This document shows positions 17,950 to 28,950 of a stretch of 64,000 nucleotides of DNA, piece by piece. The notes under the pieces are model-generated. The model saw only the letters and a program-made list of their open reading frames with translations. It had not been told where the DNA came from and ran no database searches. The number at the start of each line of letters is the position of its first letter. Positions within the stretch are counted from its first letter, which is position 1. The stretch is from Citrobacter amalonaticus Y19 (lineage in GTDB: Bacteria > Pseudomonadota > Gammaproteobacteria > Enterobacterales > Enterobacteriaceae): contig NZ_CP011132.1 of NCBI RefSeq assembly GCF_000981805.1, forward strand, positions 4,216,001-4,280,000, in the 5' to 3' direction. The position numbers and the translations under genes were made by a program.

Positions 17950-18969
17950 CTAGTGGCGGCTCAGCTCGTCCTTGCGTGCACGACCTAATAACGTCAATGC
18001 TGCCTCGCGCGCGTTTTTTCCGCAATATAATACTTGATAAATTTCCTCGGTTATTGGCATTTCGACACCAAAACGGTGCGCCAACTCGCGAACTTCTTTC
18101 GTATTACGGTAGCCTTCAACCACCTGTCCAATCTTGTCCTGCGCGCCTTGTACATCCATGCCCTGACCGAGCATCATGCCAAAACGGCGGTTTCGCGACT
18201 GGTTGTCGGTACAGGTCAACACCAGATCGCCTAACCCGGCCATTCCCATAAAGGTTGCCGGATCGGCACCCAGCGCCGCACCCAGACGTGACATTTCTGC
18301 CAGACCGCGAGTGATCAGCGCGGTACGAGCATTCGCGCCAAAGCCAATGCCGTCAGACATCCCTGCGCCAATCGCAATCACGTTCTTCACCGCGCCACCT
18401 AACTGGACGCCGATGAAATCCGGGTTGCTGTAGACACGGAAACTCTTGCCGCAGTGCAACAGTTGCTGCAAATCGTCAGCAAAGGTGTCGTCAGTAGACG
18501 CCAGAGAGATGGCCGTCGGCATTCCTGCCGCCAGTTCTTTCGCGAACGTCGGGCCGGAAATCACCGCCAGCGGGATTTGATCGCCCAGCGCTTCACGGGC
18601 AACGTCCTGCAACAGGCGTCCCGTCTCCGCTTCCAGCCCTTTGGTCGCCCATACCAGGCGCGCGTCAGGACGCAGCAGCGGTTTAATCTGGCGCAGCACT
18701 TCGCCAAAGACGTGGCTTGGCACCACCACCAGGATATCGCGACTGGCCGCCAGCGCAGTGGCTAAGTCACTTTCGAGGCGCAGCGTATCGGGAAAAGGCA
18801 CATCCGGAAGGAACGCGACATTGCAGCGATCGTGCTCCAGGGTCGCGATATGTTTAGGATCGTGGCCCCACAGAACAACCTGGTGGCCATTTCTTGCCAG
18901 GGTGATGGCAAGAGCGGTGCCGTACGAGCCGGCACCGATCACAGTCATTGAAGCATTACTTTGGTTCAT
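17950..18969 (-). CDS. gpsA: Glycerol-3-phosphate dehydrogenase [NAD(P)+] GpsA
   Basis: Reduces dihydroxyacetone phosphate to sn-glycerol-3-phosphate for phospholipid synthesis. A 339-residue cytosolic enzyme with N-terminal GAGSYGTALA dinucleotide-binding motif (residues 12-21) and the catalytic GGAVKNVIAIGAG segment with its lysine near residue 195. Its start overlaps the secB stop by one base. Confidence 0.98.
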   Translation of the reverse strand: MNQSNASMTVIGAGSYGTALAITLARNGHQVVLWGHDPKHIATLEHDRCNVAFLPDVPFPDTLRLESDLATALAASRDILVVVPSHVFGEVLRQIKPLLRPDARLVWATKGLEAETGRLLQDVAREALGDQIPLAVISGPTFAKELAAGMPTAISLASTDDTFADDLQQLLHCGKSFRVYSNPDFIGVQLGGAVKNVIAIGAGMSDGIGFGANARTALITRGLAEMSRLGAALGADPATFMGMAGLGDLVLTCTDNQSRNRRFGMMLGQGMDVQGAQDKIGQVVEGYRNTKEVRELAHRFGVEMPITEEIYQVLYCGKNAREAALTLLGRARKDELSRH

Positions 18970-19436
18970 CAGGCATCCTGATGTTCTTCAGTACCTTCGC
19001 CAGACTGCTGCTGTAAATAGTTCATGAACAGCGCATCAAAGTTAACCGGCGCAAGGTTCAGTTGCGGGAATGTACCGCGTGATACCAGGCTGGTGATGCA
19101 TTCACGGGCATACGGGAACAGGATGTTCGGGCAGTATGCGCCCAGGCAATGCGCCATCTGGGTGCCTTCGATTCCGCTGATAGAGAAGATACCGCCTTGC
19201 TGAACTTCGCACAGGAACGCCGTTTCTTCACCCAGGGAAGCCGTTACGGTAACACGCAGCACCACTTCGTATACGTCGTCTGCCAGTTGGGTAGATGCCG
19301 TATCCAGATCAAGTTTAACCTCTGGCTGCCAATCTTTCTGGAAAACATGCGGCGCATTTGGCGCTTCAAAAGAGACATCTTTGGTGTAAATACGCTGGAT
19401 CTGGAAAGCCATTTCGGTGTTGTTTTGTTCTGACAT
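18969..19436 (-). CDS. secB: Protein-export chaperone SecB
   Basis: A 155-residue tetrameric chaperone that keeps preproteins unfolded and delivers them to SecA. The N-terminal MAFQIQRIYTKDVSFEAPN and the core motif HCLGAYCPNILFPYARE are the family signature. Overlaps gpsA by one base; follows grxC by 62 bases. Confidence 0.98.
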   Translation of the reverse strand: MSEQNNTEMAFQIQRIYTKDVSFEAPNAPHVFQKDWQPEVKLDLDTASTQLADDVYEVVLRVTVTASLGEETAFLCEVQQGGIFSISGIEGTQMAHCLGAYCPNILFPYARECITSLVSRGTFPQLNLAPVNFDALFMNYLQQQSGEGTEEHQDA

Positions 19437-19498
19437 GTGTAGAAAACCCTTTAGTGTTGTCCTTAAATACCGCTTGATGCCAATAACCTGGCCCAGCG

Positions 19499-19750
19499 TT
19501 AGCTCAGCAGGGGATCAAGTCCACCACGCGCATCCAACGCATACAAGTCGTCACAGCCACCAATGTGCTGTGCATCAATAAAAATCTGCGGAACCGTCGT
19601 ACGACCACTGCGCTTGATCATCTCTTCACGCTTCACGGCATCGCCGTCGATCGGAAGTTCCTGGAAGCTCACGCCCTTGCTGTTCAACAGCGCTTTCGCA
19701 CGATGGCAAAACGGGCAGGTTGCTTTGGTGTAGATCTCGATGTTGGCCAT
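19499..19750 (-). CDS. grxC: Glutaredoxin 3
   Basis: An 83-residue dithiol glutaredoxin, with the CPFC active site at residues 11-14 and the TVPQIFID cis-proline motif. Reduces ribonucleotide reductase and glutathione-mixed disulfides. I chose the ATG at 19750 (MANIEIYTKATC) by length and AAGAAATTGGAGATAAGT ribosome site; a start 12 bases upstream is unlikely. Confidence 0.97.
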   Translation of the reverse strand: MANIEIYTKATCPFCHRAKALLNSKGVSFQELPIDGDAVKREEMIKRSGRTTVPQIFIDAQHIGGCDDLYALDARGGLDPLLS

Positions 19751-19826
19751 ACTTATCTCCAATTTCTTTTTACCCTGGGGATTTCATATTGCAGGCAGCC
19801 CTGCGCCACGAAAGACGACGGGTAAA

Positions 19827-20258
19827 TTACTTACCGCGAACCAGCGGCAGGTTCTCACCGCTCCAGCCCGCAACGCCTTCTTTCAGCACAGACACTTTCT
19901 CAAAGCCCGCTTTGAGCAGCGCGTTTGCCGCTTCCTGGCACTGCATACCGGAACCATCGACGACGATAACCGGTTTGTCTTTGTGCTTTTCCAGCTCGCC
20001 CACGTTGTTGGCTTTGATTTCGCTCGGCAGCAGGTTAATGGAACCCGCGATATGGCCTTTGCGGAAATCGTCACGCTGACGTAAATCCACGATAACAGCG
20101 TCTTCTTTGTTAATAAGACGCGTGGCTTCGCCGCGAGTGATAACCTTAACTTTCGACGTCAGGCCTTTAAACGTGGTGAACAAAACCGCCACCAGTAACG
20201 CAATCCAGGCGATACTCAGTATGGGATGGCGGCTAACAAATTGCATAATTTCTTGCAT
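19827..20258 (-). CDS. yibN: Membrane-anchored rhodanese-like protein YibN
   Basis: A 143-residue protein with one N-terminal transmembrane helix (about residues 10-28) and a rhodanese domain; the active-site loop VDGSGMQCQEAA carries the sulfur-accepting cysteine. Start at 20258 (MQEIMQFVSRHP) by homology; the in-frame codon 12 bases upstream overlaps the GGGGGT-type ribosome site. First gene of the yibN-grxC-secB-gpsA-cysE run. Its sulfur-transfer partner is not known. Confidence 0.94.
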   Translation of the reverse strand: MQEIMQFVSRHPILSIAWIALLVAVLFTTFKGLTSKVKVITRGEATRLINKEDAVIVDLRQRDDFRKGHIAGSINLLPSEIKANNVGELEKHKDKPVIVVDGSGMQCQEAANALLKAGFEKVSVLKEGVAGWSGENLPLVRGK

Positions 20259-20504
20259 GGGGGGTAACAACTCCCGACTCAGTGATTAAAAAAACCAGGA
20301 CAGGAGTATACCTGCGCGTTGGCGCAAATACAGCCAGCGCGTGCAATGGATTGCATTTTTGCGGGGCGCTACGGAAAAAAAAGTGCAAATCCTTGCCATC
20401 CATGAACCACCCTGCCCCATTCTTTGATCTTCTGAGGCTATTTTATCGATTCAGCTGTAGTAAAATTACGCAATTATTTTGTCTCTTGAGTGTGAGGTTT
20501 CGCA

Positions 20505-22049
20505 ATGTCGGTTTCTAAAAAACCTATGGTACTGGTGATTCTGGATGGCTATGGCTACCGTGAAGACAGCCAGGACAACGCCATTTTTAATGCCAAAACC
20601 CCGGTAATGGATGCGCTGTGGGCAAAACGCCCGCATACCCTGATCGATGCTTCCGGTCTGGAAGTGGGCCTGCCCGATCGTCAGATGGGTAACTCCGAAG
20701 TCGGTCACGTTAACCTGGGCGCGGGCCGCATCGTGTATCAGGACCTGACCCGTCTGGACGTTGAAATTAAAGAACGGACTTTCTTTGCTAACCCAACGCT
20801 GACCGCGGCGGTTGACCAGGCGAAAAACACCGGTAAAGCCGTGCACATTATGGGCCTGCTCTCTGCCGGCGGCGTCCACAGTCACGAAGATCACATCATG
20901 GCGATGGTTGAACTGGCAGCAGAGCGTGGCGCAGAAAAAATCTATCTGCACGCTTTCCTCGACGGTCGCGATACGCCGCCGCGCAGCGCAGAGTCCTCCC
21001 TGAAAAAATTCGAAGAGAAGTTTGCCGCGCTGGGCAAAGGTCGCGTTGCTTCCATTGTGGGTCGTTACTACGCCATGGACCGCGACAACCGTTGGGATCG
21101 CGTGGAAAAAGCGTATGACCTGATGACGCTGGCGCAGGGTGAATTCCAGGCCAATACCGCCGTGGAAGGTCTGCAGGCTGCCTATGCCCGCGATGAAAAC
21201 GATGAATTCGTGAAAGCGACCGTGATCCGCGCGGAAGGTCAGGCCGATGCCGCCATGGAAGATGGCGATACCCTGATTTTCATGAACTTCCGTGCTGACC
21301 GCGCGCGTGAAATTACCCGTGCCTTTGTTAACGCTGACTTCGACGGCTTCGCACGTAAGAAAGTGGTTAACCTGAATTTCGTCATGCTGACCGAATACGC
21401 GGCCGACATCAAAACGGCCGTTGCCTATCCGCCGGCTTCGCTGGCGAACACGTTTGGCGAGTGGATGGCGAAGAATGACAAAACGCAGTTGCGTATCTCC
21501 GAAACCGAAAAATACGCCCACGTCACCTTCTTCTTCAACGGCGGTGTTGAAGAACCGTTCACCGGTGAAGACCGCATCCTGATCAACTCTCCGAAAGTAG
21601 CAACCTACGATCTGCAGCCGGAAATGAGCTCCGAAGAGCTGACCGAAAAACTGGTTGCGGCTATCGAAAGCGGAAAATACGACACCATCATCTGTAACTA
21701 CCCGAACGGCGACATGGTCGGTCACACGGGTGTGATGGAAGCGGCGGTTAAAGCGGTTGAAGCGCTGGACCACTGTGTTGAGCAGGTGGCGAAAGCGGTT
21801 GAATCCGTTGGCGGTCAACTGCTGATCACCGCTGACCACGGCAACGCCGAGCAGATGCGCGATCCGGCAACCGGTCAGGCGCACACCGCGCACACGAACC
21901 TGCCGGTTCCGCTGATTTATGTCGGCAGCAAAAATGTGAAAGCGGTGGAAGGCGGTAAACTTTCCGATATCGCCCCAACCATGTTGACGCTGATGGGCAT
22001 GGAAATCCCGCAAGAGATGACTGGTAAGCCGCTGTTCATCGTGGAATAA
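20505..22049 (+). CDS. gpmM: Phosphoglycerate mutase, cofactor-independent (Mn-dependent)
   Basis: Interconverts 3- and 2-phosphoglycerate in glycolysis. It has 514 residues and an alkaline-phosphatase-like fold, with the catalytic serine in MGNSEVGH (Ser64) and metal ligands in VILDGYG, PNGDMVGHTG and ITADHGNAEQM. Length equals E. coli GpmM (GpmI). It starts the gpmM-envC-yibQ unit and diverges from yibN. Confidence 0.98.
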   Translation: MSVSKKPMVLVILDGYGYREDSQDNAIFNAKTPVMDALWAKRPHTLIDASGLEVGLPDRQMGNSEVGHVNLGAGRIVYQDLTRLDVEIKERTFFANPTLTAAVDQAKNTGKAVHIMGLLSAGGVHSHEDHIMAMVELAAERGAEKIYLHAFLDGRDTPPRSAESSLKKFEEKFAALGKGRVASIVGRYYAMDRDNRWDRVEKAYDLMTLAQGEFQANTAVEGLQAAYARDENDEFVKATVIRAEGQADAAMEDGDTLIFMNFRADRAREITRAFVNADFDGFARKKVVNLNFVMLTEYAADIKTAVAYPPASLANTFGEWMAKNDKTQLRISETEKYAHVTFFFNGGVEEPFTGEDRILINSPKVATYDLQPEMSSEELTEKLVAAIESGKYDTIICNYPNGDMVGHTGVMEAAVKAVEALDHCVEQVAKAVESVGGQLLITADHGNAEQMRDPATGQAHTAHTNLPVPLIYVGSKNVKAVEGGKLSDIAPTMLTLMGMEIPQEMTGKPLFIVE

Positions 22050-22058
22050 TCCTTCCCC

Positions 22059-23342
22059 ATGAGGGGAAAGACGATAAATAGCAAAAATGGGGCCATGAAA
22101 CCAAGACGGTTTTCAGTCAGGCCTCTGATTTACGCCAGCGTGGTGAGCGCTGGCGTATTGTTGTGCGCCTTTTCCGCCCACGCGGATGACCGCGATCAGC
22201 TTAAATCCATTCAGGCGGATATCGCCGCTAAAGAACGTGCCGTACGTCAACAACAGCAACAGCGTTCTGGCCTGCTTGCGCAACTGAAGGCGCAGGAAGA
22301 GGCCATCTCCGCCGCCGCACGCCAGTTACGTGAAACGCAAAACACGCTCGCGCAGTTGAACAAACAAATCGATGAAATGAATGCGTCTATCGCGAAGCTG
22401 GAACGGCAGAAAGCCAACCAAGAGCGCAGCCTCGCCGCGCAGCTGGACGCGGCTTTTCGCCAGGGTGAACACACCGGTATTCAGCTTATCCTCAGCGGTG
22501 AAGAAAGTCAGCGCGGCCAGCGCTTGCAGGCCTATTTCGGTTATCTGAACCAGGCGCGCCAGGAGACGATCAACGAACTGAAGCAGACCCGCGAAGCGGT
22601 CGCCGCCCAGCGCGCTGAACTGGAAGAGAAGCAGAGTCAGCAACAGACCCTGCTGTATGAACAGCGCGCCCAGCAGGCGAAGCTTGAGCAGGCGCGCAAC
22701 GAACGTCAGAAAACCCTTGCCGGGCTGGAGTCCTCCATTCAGCAGGGCCAACAACAGCTCAGTGAACTGCGCGCCAACGAATCCCGTTTGCGCAATAGCA
22801 TTGCCCGCGCCGAGGCTGCCGCCAAAGCACGCGCCGAACGCGAAGCCCGCGAGGCGGAAGCGGTACGTAATCGCCAGAAAGAAGCAACCAGCAAAGGCAC
22901 CACTTACAAGCCCACTGACAGCGAGAAATCGCTGATGTCGCGTACCGGCGGACTGGGTTCGCCACGCGGTCAGGCATTCTGGCCGGTTCGCGGTCCTACG
23001 CTGCATCGTTATGGCGAACAGCTGCAAGGTGAGCTACGTTGGAAAGGGATGGTTATCGGGGCGTCTGAAGGCACCGAAGTGAAAGCCATTGCCGATGGTC
23101 GTGTCATTCTGGCGGACTGGCTGCAGGGATATGGGCTGGTTGTCGTCGTTGAACACGGCAAGGGCGATATGAGTCTTTATGGCTACAACCAGAGCGCGCT
23201 GGTCAGCGTCGGTACGCAGGTTCGCGCCGGTCAGCCTATTGCGCTGGTGGGTAGCAGCGGGGGTCAGGGCCGACCCTCGCTCTATTTTGAAATTCGTCGC
23301 CAGGGTCAGGCCGTCAATCCACAACCGTGGTTGGGAAGATAA
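22059..23342 (+). CDS. envC: Murein hydrolase activator EnvC
   Basis: A periplasmic divisome protein that activates the amidases AmiA and AmiB at the septum via FtsEX. The signal peptide is around residues 20-43 (ending AFSAHA). A long coiled coil follows (about 45-280), then a catalytically degenerate LytM (peptidase M23-like) domain. The start is uncertain: ATG at 22059 gives 427 residues, while ATG at 22095 (MKPRRF) gives 415; E. coli EnvC is 419. It is 9 bases after gpmM. Confidence 0.95.
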   Translation: MRGKTINSKNGAMKPRRFSVRPLIYASVVSAGVLLCAFSAHADDRDQLKSIQADIAAKERAVRQQQQQRSGLLAQLKAQEEAISAAARQLRETQNTLAQLNKQIDEMNASIAKLERQKANQERSLAAQLDAAFRQGEHTGIQLILSGEESQRGQRLQAYFGYLNQARQETINELKQTREAVAAQRAELEEKQSQQQTLLYEQRAQQAKLEQARNERQKTLAGLESSIQQGQQQLSELRANESRLRNSIARAEAAAKARAEREAREAEAVRNRQKEATSKGTTYKPTDSEKSLMSRTGGLGSPRGQAFWPVRGPTLHRYGEQLQGELRWKGMVIGASEGTEVKAIADGRVILADWLQGYGLVVVVEHGKGDMSLYGYNQSALVSVGTQVRAGQPIALVGSSGGQGRPSLYFEIRRQGQAVNPQPWLGR

Positions 23343-23345
23343 GTT

Positions 23346-24305
23346 TTGCCTCAATTTCGCCGTACCGTTCTTTCATTCGCCAGCCTGCTGGCATTCGCAT
23401 CCCCTGTTTTTGCTGGCAAACTCGCCATCGTCATTGACGATTTTGGCTATCGTCCGCATTACGAAAATCAGGTTCTGGCGATGCCGCCCCAGATCTCCGT
23501 TGCTGTTTTACCGAATGCGCCTCATGCTCGCGAAATGGCAACCAAAGCGCACAACAGCGGTCATGAAGTGCTGATCCATCTGCCGATGGCACCGCTGAGT
23601 AAACAGCCGCTGGAGAAGGATACACTTCGTCCGGAGATGAGCAGCGACGAAATTGAACGAATCATTCGCGAGGCGGTTGGTAAAGTGCCTTACGCGGTGG
23701 GGCTTAACAACCACATGGGCAGCGCAATGACCTCCAGCCTGTTTGGTATGCAGAAAGTGATGCAGGCGCTGGAACGCTACGATCTCTATTTTCTCGACAG
23801 TATGACCATCGGCAACAGTCAGGCGATGCGTGCCGCATCCGGGACCGGCGTGAAGGTGATTAAGCGGAAAGTGTTTCTTGATGACACGCAAAACGAAGCG
23901 GACATTCGCCGCCAGTTTACCCGCGCGATAGATCTGGCTCGCCGCAACGGTTCCGCCATCGCGATAGGCCATCCTCATCCATCGACGGTGCGTGTGTTAC
24001 AGCAAATGGTGTATAACCTGCCAGCCGACATCACGCTTGTCCGTCCGAGCAGCCTGCTCAATGAGCCACAGGTGGATACCTCCACGCCGAATCTGACACC
24101 GCCGAAAACCAATGATGCCCCGCGAAATCCGTTCCGCGGCGTGAAGTTGTGTAAACCGAAGAAACCGTTAGAACCGGTCGACACCCGTCGATTCTTCAGC
24201 GTGTTAAGCGAAAGCATCAGCCAGAGTACGCTGGTGAACTGGTTCCAGAATCAGTGGCAGGGCTGGGGAAAGTCGCCCCGCGACAACACCGCTAACCCAG
24301 GTTAA
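23346..24305 (+). CDS. yibQ: Divergent polysaccharide deacetylase-like protein YibQ
   Basis: A 319-residue exported protein: signal peptide about residues 1-23 (ending PVFAG), then a divergent polysaccharide deacetylase (NodB-like) barrel with KLAIVIDDFG and HLPMAP and IAIGHPHPST motifs. The likely start codon is TTG, 3 bases after the envC stop, giving the E. coli length of 319. Probably acts on envelope glycans, substrate unproven. Its last 14 bases overlap the end of the convergent waaH. Confidence 0.92.
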   Translation: MPQFRRTVLSFASLLAFASPVFAGKLAIVIDDFGYRPHYENQVLAMPPQISVAVLPNAPHAREMATKAHNSGHEVLIHLPMAPLSKQPLEKDTLRPEMSSDEIERIIREAVGKVPYAVGLNNHMGSAMTSSLFGMQKVMQALERYDLYFLDSMTIGNSQAMRAASGTGVKVIKRKVFLDDTQNEADIRRQFTRAIDLARRNGSAIAIGHPHPSTVRVLQQMVYNLPADITLVRPSSLLNEPQVDTSTPNLTPPKTNDAPRNPFRGVKLCKPKKPLEPVDTRRFFSVLSESISQSTLVNWFQNQWQGWGKSPRDNTANPG

Positions 24306-25326
24306 GCGTTTGACGCGCGGTACGATGGTGCGAACGCGTTTTGTCGCGCCATTGGTACAATCGTAATGACCACAGTAACGTCTGATAGGCGACCTTGGCG
24401 CTACGCACGTTCATCACCATACGTTTATACATCCCCGAGGTAAAAATCTCGGCAATCATTCGCTGGCGCGTCAAAATATCCGGCTCTTTGCGCACGGAAT
24501 GACAAACACGCAACGCTTCGTACGTTATTTGTTGATGAAATTCAGGATAGATCGTAATCCGGTCGGCATAATTCCGGTTCAGCTTCTCTAATAAGCGGGT
24601 GATCTTAATGTAATGCCGCTGATAGTTCAGATTTTTATTACCCTGACGTTTCAGTCGGCTGACAGAATTATTATGCAGAAAATACTTATACAAGGATTCT
24701 TCGGTATAACGCGCACGCAGCGTGTTAAACATAAACTCTGTGGTCCACACAATATCCTGATGATGCAATCCGGGAATAAAGCGGATGTTATTCTTTTCAA
24801 TCACATCCCGACGGTAAACACCCATCCACACCACATGGGTCCAGCGACGAGAAGAGAGCGCCATACGCAACCAGTCCGGACCCGTTAATACGCCGGTTGA
24901 GCGGATACGGTCGGTTGGAATAGATTGCCAGGTCACGCCGGTATCCCGCTCGCTCCAGTCGGCATTGCACTGTGCGACGTCAAGATCGTCTTCCAGCGCC
25001 ATTGTCATCAGCGTTTCGTACATGTGTGGGTAGACAAGGTCATCCGCATCGACAAACGCGATGTACTTGCCGGTCGCCACCTCCATCCCGCGGTTACGGG
25101 CAACCGAAGCGCCGGCATTCGCCTGGTGCAACAGTCGGACATGGGAATAGTTTTCGGCGTAATACTTTGCTATATCAACAGAATTATCCGTTGACCCATC
25201 ATTTACAATAATAATTTCCAGGGCAGTCCATGTTTGCGCGATGAGAGATTCCATGCAGGCTTTAAAATCATTACCCGCATTATATAACGGAATAATAACA
25301 CTGAGTCTGTTTGTACTATTCATCAT
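24292..25326 (-). CDS. waaH: GT2 glycosyltransferase WaaH (YibD), LPS core glucuronosyltransferase
   Basis: A 344-residue family-2 glycosyltransferase: N-terminal IIPLYNAGNDF and the nucleotide-binding DXD in FVDADDLVYP near residue 95. In E. coli WaaH (YibD) adds glucuronic acid to heptose III of the inner core under phosphate starvation (PhoB). The gene is monocistronic and overlaps the yibQ end by 14 bases. I could not identify a convincing Pho box in the 236 bases upstream. Confidence 0.9.
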   Translation of the reverse strand: MMNSTNRLSVIIPLYNAGNDFKACMESLIAQTWTALEIIIVNDGSTDNSVDIAKYYAENYSHVRLLHQANAGASVARNRGMEVATGKYIAFVDADDLVYPHMYETLMTMALEDDLDVAQCNADWSERDTGVTWQSIPTDRIRSTGVLTGPDWLRMALSSRRWTHVVWMGVYRRDVIEKNNIRFIPGLHHQDIVWTTEFMFNTLRARYTEESLYKYFLHNNSVSRLKRQGNKNLNYQRHYIKITRLLEKLNRNYADRITIYPEFHQQITYEALRVCHSVRKEPDILTRQRMIAEIFTSGMYKRMVMNVRSAKVAYQTLLWSLRLYQWRDKTRSHHRTARQTLNLG

Positions 25327-25535
25327 AATAAATTACCGAATGCCTTTGAAGTTATCTGTCTTTTTACAGCCTTTGTATTAAGAAACGATTAAGGCTGAAA
25401 ATAATATTTGTAAAGGTTCCAGGAGACTTCAACGTAGAGGTATCAGGCAAACAGCAATATAAGACTACGACGCAATTACGAATTATTTATGACAATGACA
25501 ATTCTTTACAACTTTCCGGATATTCCTCAGGAAAT

Positions 25536-25556
25536 AAGGCCGGATTTTCCGGCCTT
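25536..25556 (-). terminator. Terminator after kbl-tdh
   Basis: AAGGCCGG (25536-25543) pairs with CCGGCCTT (25549-25556), with short T tracts on both sides. It lies 6 bases past the tdh stop. The rest of 25327-25535 is the AT-rich waaH promoter region without genes. Confidence 0.75.
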
Positions 25557-25562
25557 TTCTGA

Positions 25563-26588
25563 TTAATTCCAGCTGAGAATGACTTTCCCGGACTGGCCTG
25601 AACGCATTGCGTCAAAGCCTTTCTGGAACTCATCAATCGAGAAGCGATGGGTGATGATTGGTGACAAATCCAGACCAGATTGTATCAGCGCAGCCATCTT
25701 GTACCAGGTTTCGAACATCTCGCGACCGTAAATGCCTTTAATGAACAGCCCCTTAAAGATCACTTTTGTCCAGTCGATAGACATGTCCGAGGGAGGAATA
25801 CCCAGCATGGCAATCCGGCCACCGTGGTTCATGGTGTCCAGCATCGCCCGGAAGGCTGGCGGCGCGCCGGACATCTCCAGACCGACGTCAAACCCTTCGG
25901 TCATGCCCAGTTCTTCCATCACGTCGCTCAGGCTCTCTTTTGACACGTTGACCGCACGGGTGATGCCCATCTTACGCGCCAGCTCAAGGCGGTACTCGTT
26001 AACGTCGGTGATCACCACGTTGCGCGCACCCACGTGCTTCGCCACCGCAGCCGCCATGATGCCAATCGGACCGGCACCCGACACCAGCACATCTTCGCCG
26101 ACCAGGTCGAATGACAGCGCCGTGTGTACCGCATTGCCAAACGGGTCAAAGATGGAGGCCAGATCATCAGAGATATTGTCCGGAATTTTGAACGCGTTGA
26201 ACGCCGGGATCACCAGATATTCGGCGAAACAGCCCGGACGGTTCACGCCCACGCCCGTGGTATTACGGCACAGGTGGGTGCGTCCGCCACGACAGTTACG
26301 GCAGTGTCCGCAGGTGATGTGACCTTCGCCAGACACGCGGTCGCCGATCTTAAAGCCTTTCACTTCCTGACCGATACCGACCACTTCGCCAACGTACTCA
26401 TGGCCGACAACCATAGGAACCGGGATGGTTTTTTGCGACCACTCATCCCAGTTATAGATGTGAACGTCAGTGCCGCAGATGGCTGTTTTACGGATTTTAA
26501 TCAGCAAATCGTTGTGGCCGACTTCCGGTTCCGGAACGTCGGTCATCCAGATGCCCTCTTCCGCTTTCAGTTTGGATAACGCTTTCAT
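25563..26588 (-). CDS. tdh: L-threonine 3-dehydrogenase
   Basis: Oxidises threonine to 2-amino-3-ketobutyrate with NAD+. A 341-residue zinc alcohol dehydrogenase-family enzyme: catalytic zinc ligands Cys38 region (KTAICGTDVHIYNW) and GHEYVGEVV, structural zinc cysteines in HITCGHCRNCRGG, and Rossmann GAGPIGIMAAAV. Product passes to Kbl, encoded just upstream, 9 bases away. Confidence 0.98.
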   Translation of the reverse strand: MKALSKLKAEEGIWMTDVPEPEVGHNDLLIKIRKTAICGTDVHIYNWDEWSQKTIPVPMVVGHEYVGEVVGIGQEVKGFKIGDRVSGEGHITCGHCRNCRGGRTHLCRNTTGVGVNRPGCFAEYLVIPAFNAFKIPDNISDDLASIFDPFGNAVHTALSFDLVGEDVLVSGAGPIGIMAAAVAKHVGARNVVITDVNEYRLELARKMGITRAVNVSKESLSDVMEELGMTEGFDVGLEMSGAPPAFRAMLDTMNHGGRIAMLGIPPSDMSIDWTKVIFKGLFIKGIYGREMFETWYKMAALIQSGLDLSPIITHRFSIDEFQKGFDAMRSGQSGKVILSWN

Positions 26589-26597
26589 CTCACATCC

Positions 26598-27794
<1,197 letters not shown>

Positions 27795-28009
27795 TGCGAT
27801 TCTCCAGACTGGGCAAATTTCAGCACATCTTACCTAACCCTGGACGCTGATACGAGATGACGCATTATCACTTCTTTAAAATGCAGGATAAATCACGCGT
27901 ACCCACACGACCATTCGGTGAATGGCTGAAGCCAACGCTATGTAGTGATATGATAAGAGATATTCGTGTCTGAGATTGTCTCTGACTCCATAATTCATAG
28001 GTTACAGTT

Positions 28010-28942
28010 ATGATCATCGTTACCGGCGGCGCGGGCTTTATCGGCAGCAACATCGTTAAATCCCTGAATGATAAAGGCATTACCGATATTCTGGTGGTGG
28101 ACAACCTGAAAGACGGCACCAAGTTTGTTAACCTGGTGGATCTGAACATTGCCGACTACATGGATAAAGAAGATTTCTTAATCCAGATTATGGCGGGCGA
28201 AGAGTTCGGCGAGATCGAAGCGATTTTCCACGAAGGAGCCTGCTCTTCCACTACCGAGTGGGACGGCAAGTACATGATGGATAACAACTATCAGTACTCC
28301 AAAGAGCTGCTTCATTACTGCCTGGAGCGCGAAATTCCGTTCCTGTATGCCTCTTCCGCGGCCACCTATGGCGGTCGTACTTCTGACTTCATCGAATCCC
28401 GCGAATATGAGAAACCGCTGAACGTCTACGGCTACTCCAAATTCCTGTTTGACGAGTACGTGCGTCAGATCCTGCCAGAAGCCAATTCACAGATCGTCGG
28501 ATTCCGTTACTTCAACGTCTACGGACCGCGTGAAGGCCATAAAGGCAGCATGGCGAGCGTGGCGTTTCATCTCAACACGCAACTCAATAATGGTGAAACG
28601 CCGAAGCTGTTTGAAGGCAGCGAAAACTTCAAGCGCGACTTCGTGTACGTCGGCGATGTAGCAGACGTCAACCTGTGGTTCTGGGAAAACGGCGTCTCCG
28701 GTATCTTTAACCTGGGCACTGGCCGTGCAGAATCCTTCCAGGCTGTAGCCGATGCCGCGCTGGCGTACCATAAGAAAAGCGAGCTTGAGTACATTCCATT
28801 CCCGGAAAAACTAAAAGGTCGCTACCAGGCATTTACTCAGGCCGATCTGACCAACCTGCGCGCGGCGGGCTACGATAAGCCCTTCAAGACCGTTGCCGAA
28901 GGCGTAACAGAATATATGGCCTGGCTGAACCGCGACGCGTAA
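28010..28942 (+). CDS. hldD: ADP-L-glycero-D-manno-heptose 6-epimerase
   Basis: Makes ADP-L-glycero-D-manno-heptose for the LPS inner core. A 310-residue short-chain dehydrogenase/epimerase with NAD(P)-binding GGAGFIGSN at residues 6-14 and catalytic YGYSK. First gene of hldD-waaF-waaC-waaL, diverging from kbl over 215 bases. Confidence 0.98.
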   Translation: MIIVTGGAGFIGSNIVKSLNDKGITDILVVDNLKDGTKFVNLVDLNIADYMDKEDFLIQIMAGEEFGEIEAIFHEGACSSTTEWDGKYMMDNNYQYSKELLHYCLEREIPFLYASSAATYGGRTSDFIESREYEKPLNVYGYSKFLFDEYVRQILPEANSQIVGFRYFNVYGPREGHKGSMASVAFHLNTQLNNGETPKLFEGSENFKRDFVYVGDVADVNLWFWENGVSGIFNLGTGRAESFQAVADAALAYHKKSELEYIPFPEKLKGRYQAFTQADLTNLRAAGYDKPFKTVAEGVTEYMAWLNRDA

Positions 28943-28950
28943 GAAGAAAC

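Noticed and set aside
20466..22013. A 515-codon open frame antisense to gpmM
   Set aside because: It lies opposite a highly expressed glycolytic gene; its composition (many His, Phe, Arg) is that of an antisense shadow produced by biased codon use, and there is no homology or ribosome site.
25327..25420. A PhoB box upstream of waaH
   Set aside because: CTGT-like half-sites occur (e.g. near 25355-25375) but spacing and the second half do not match a Pho box well enough to list.
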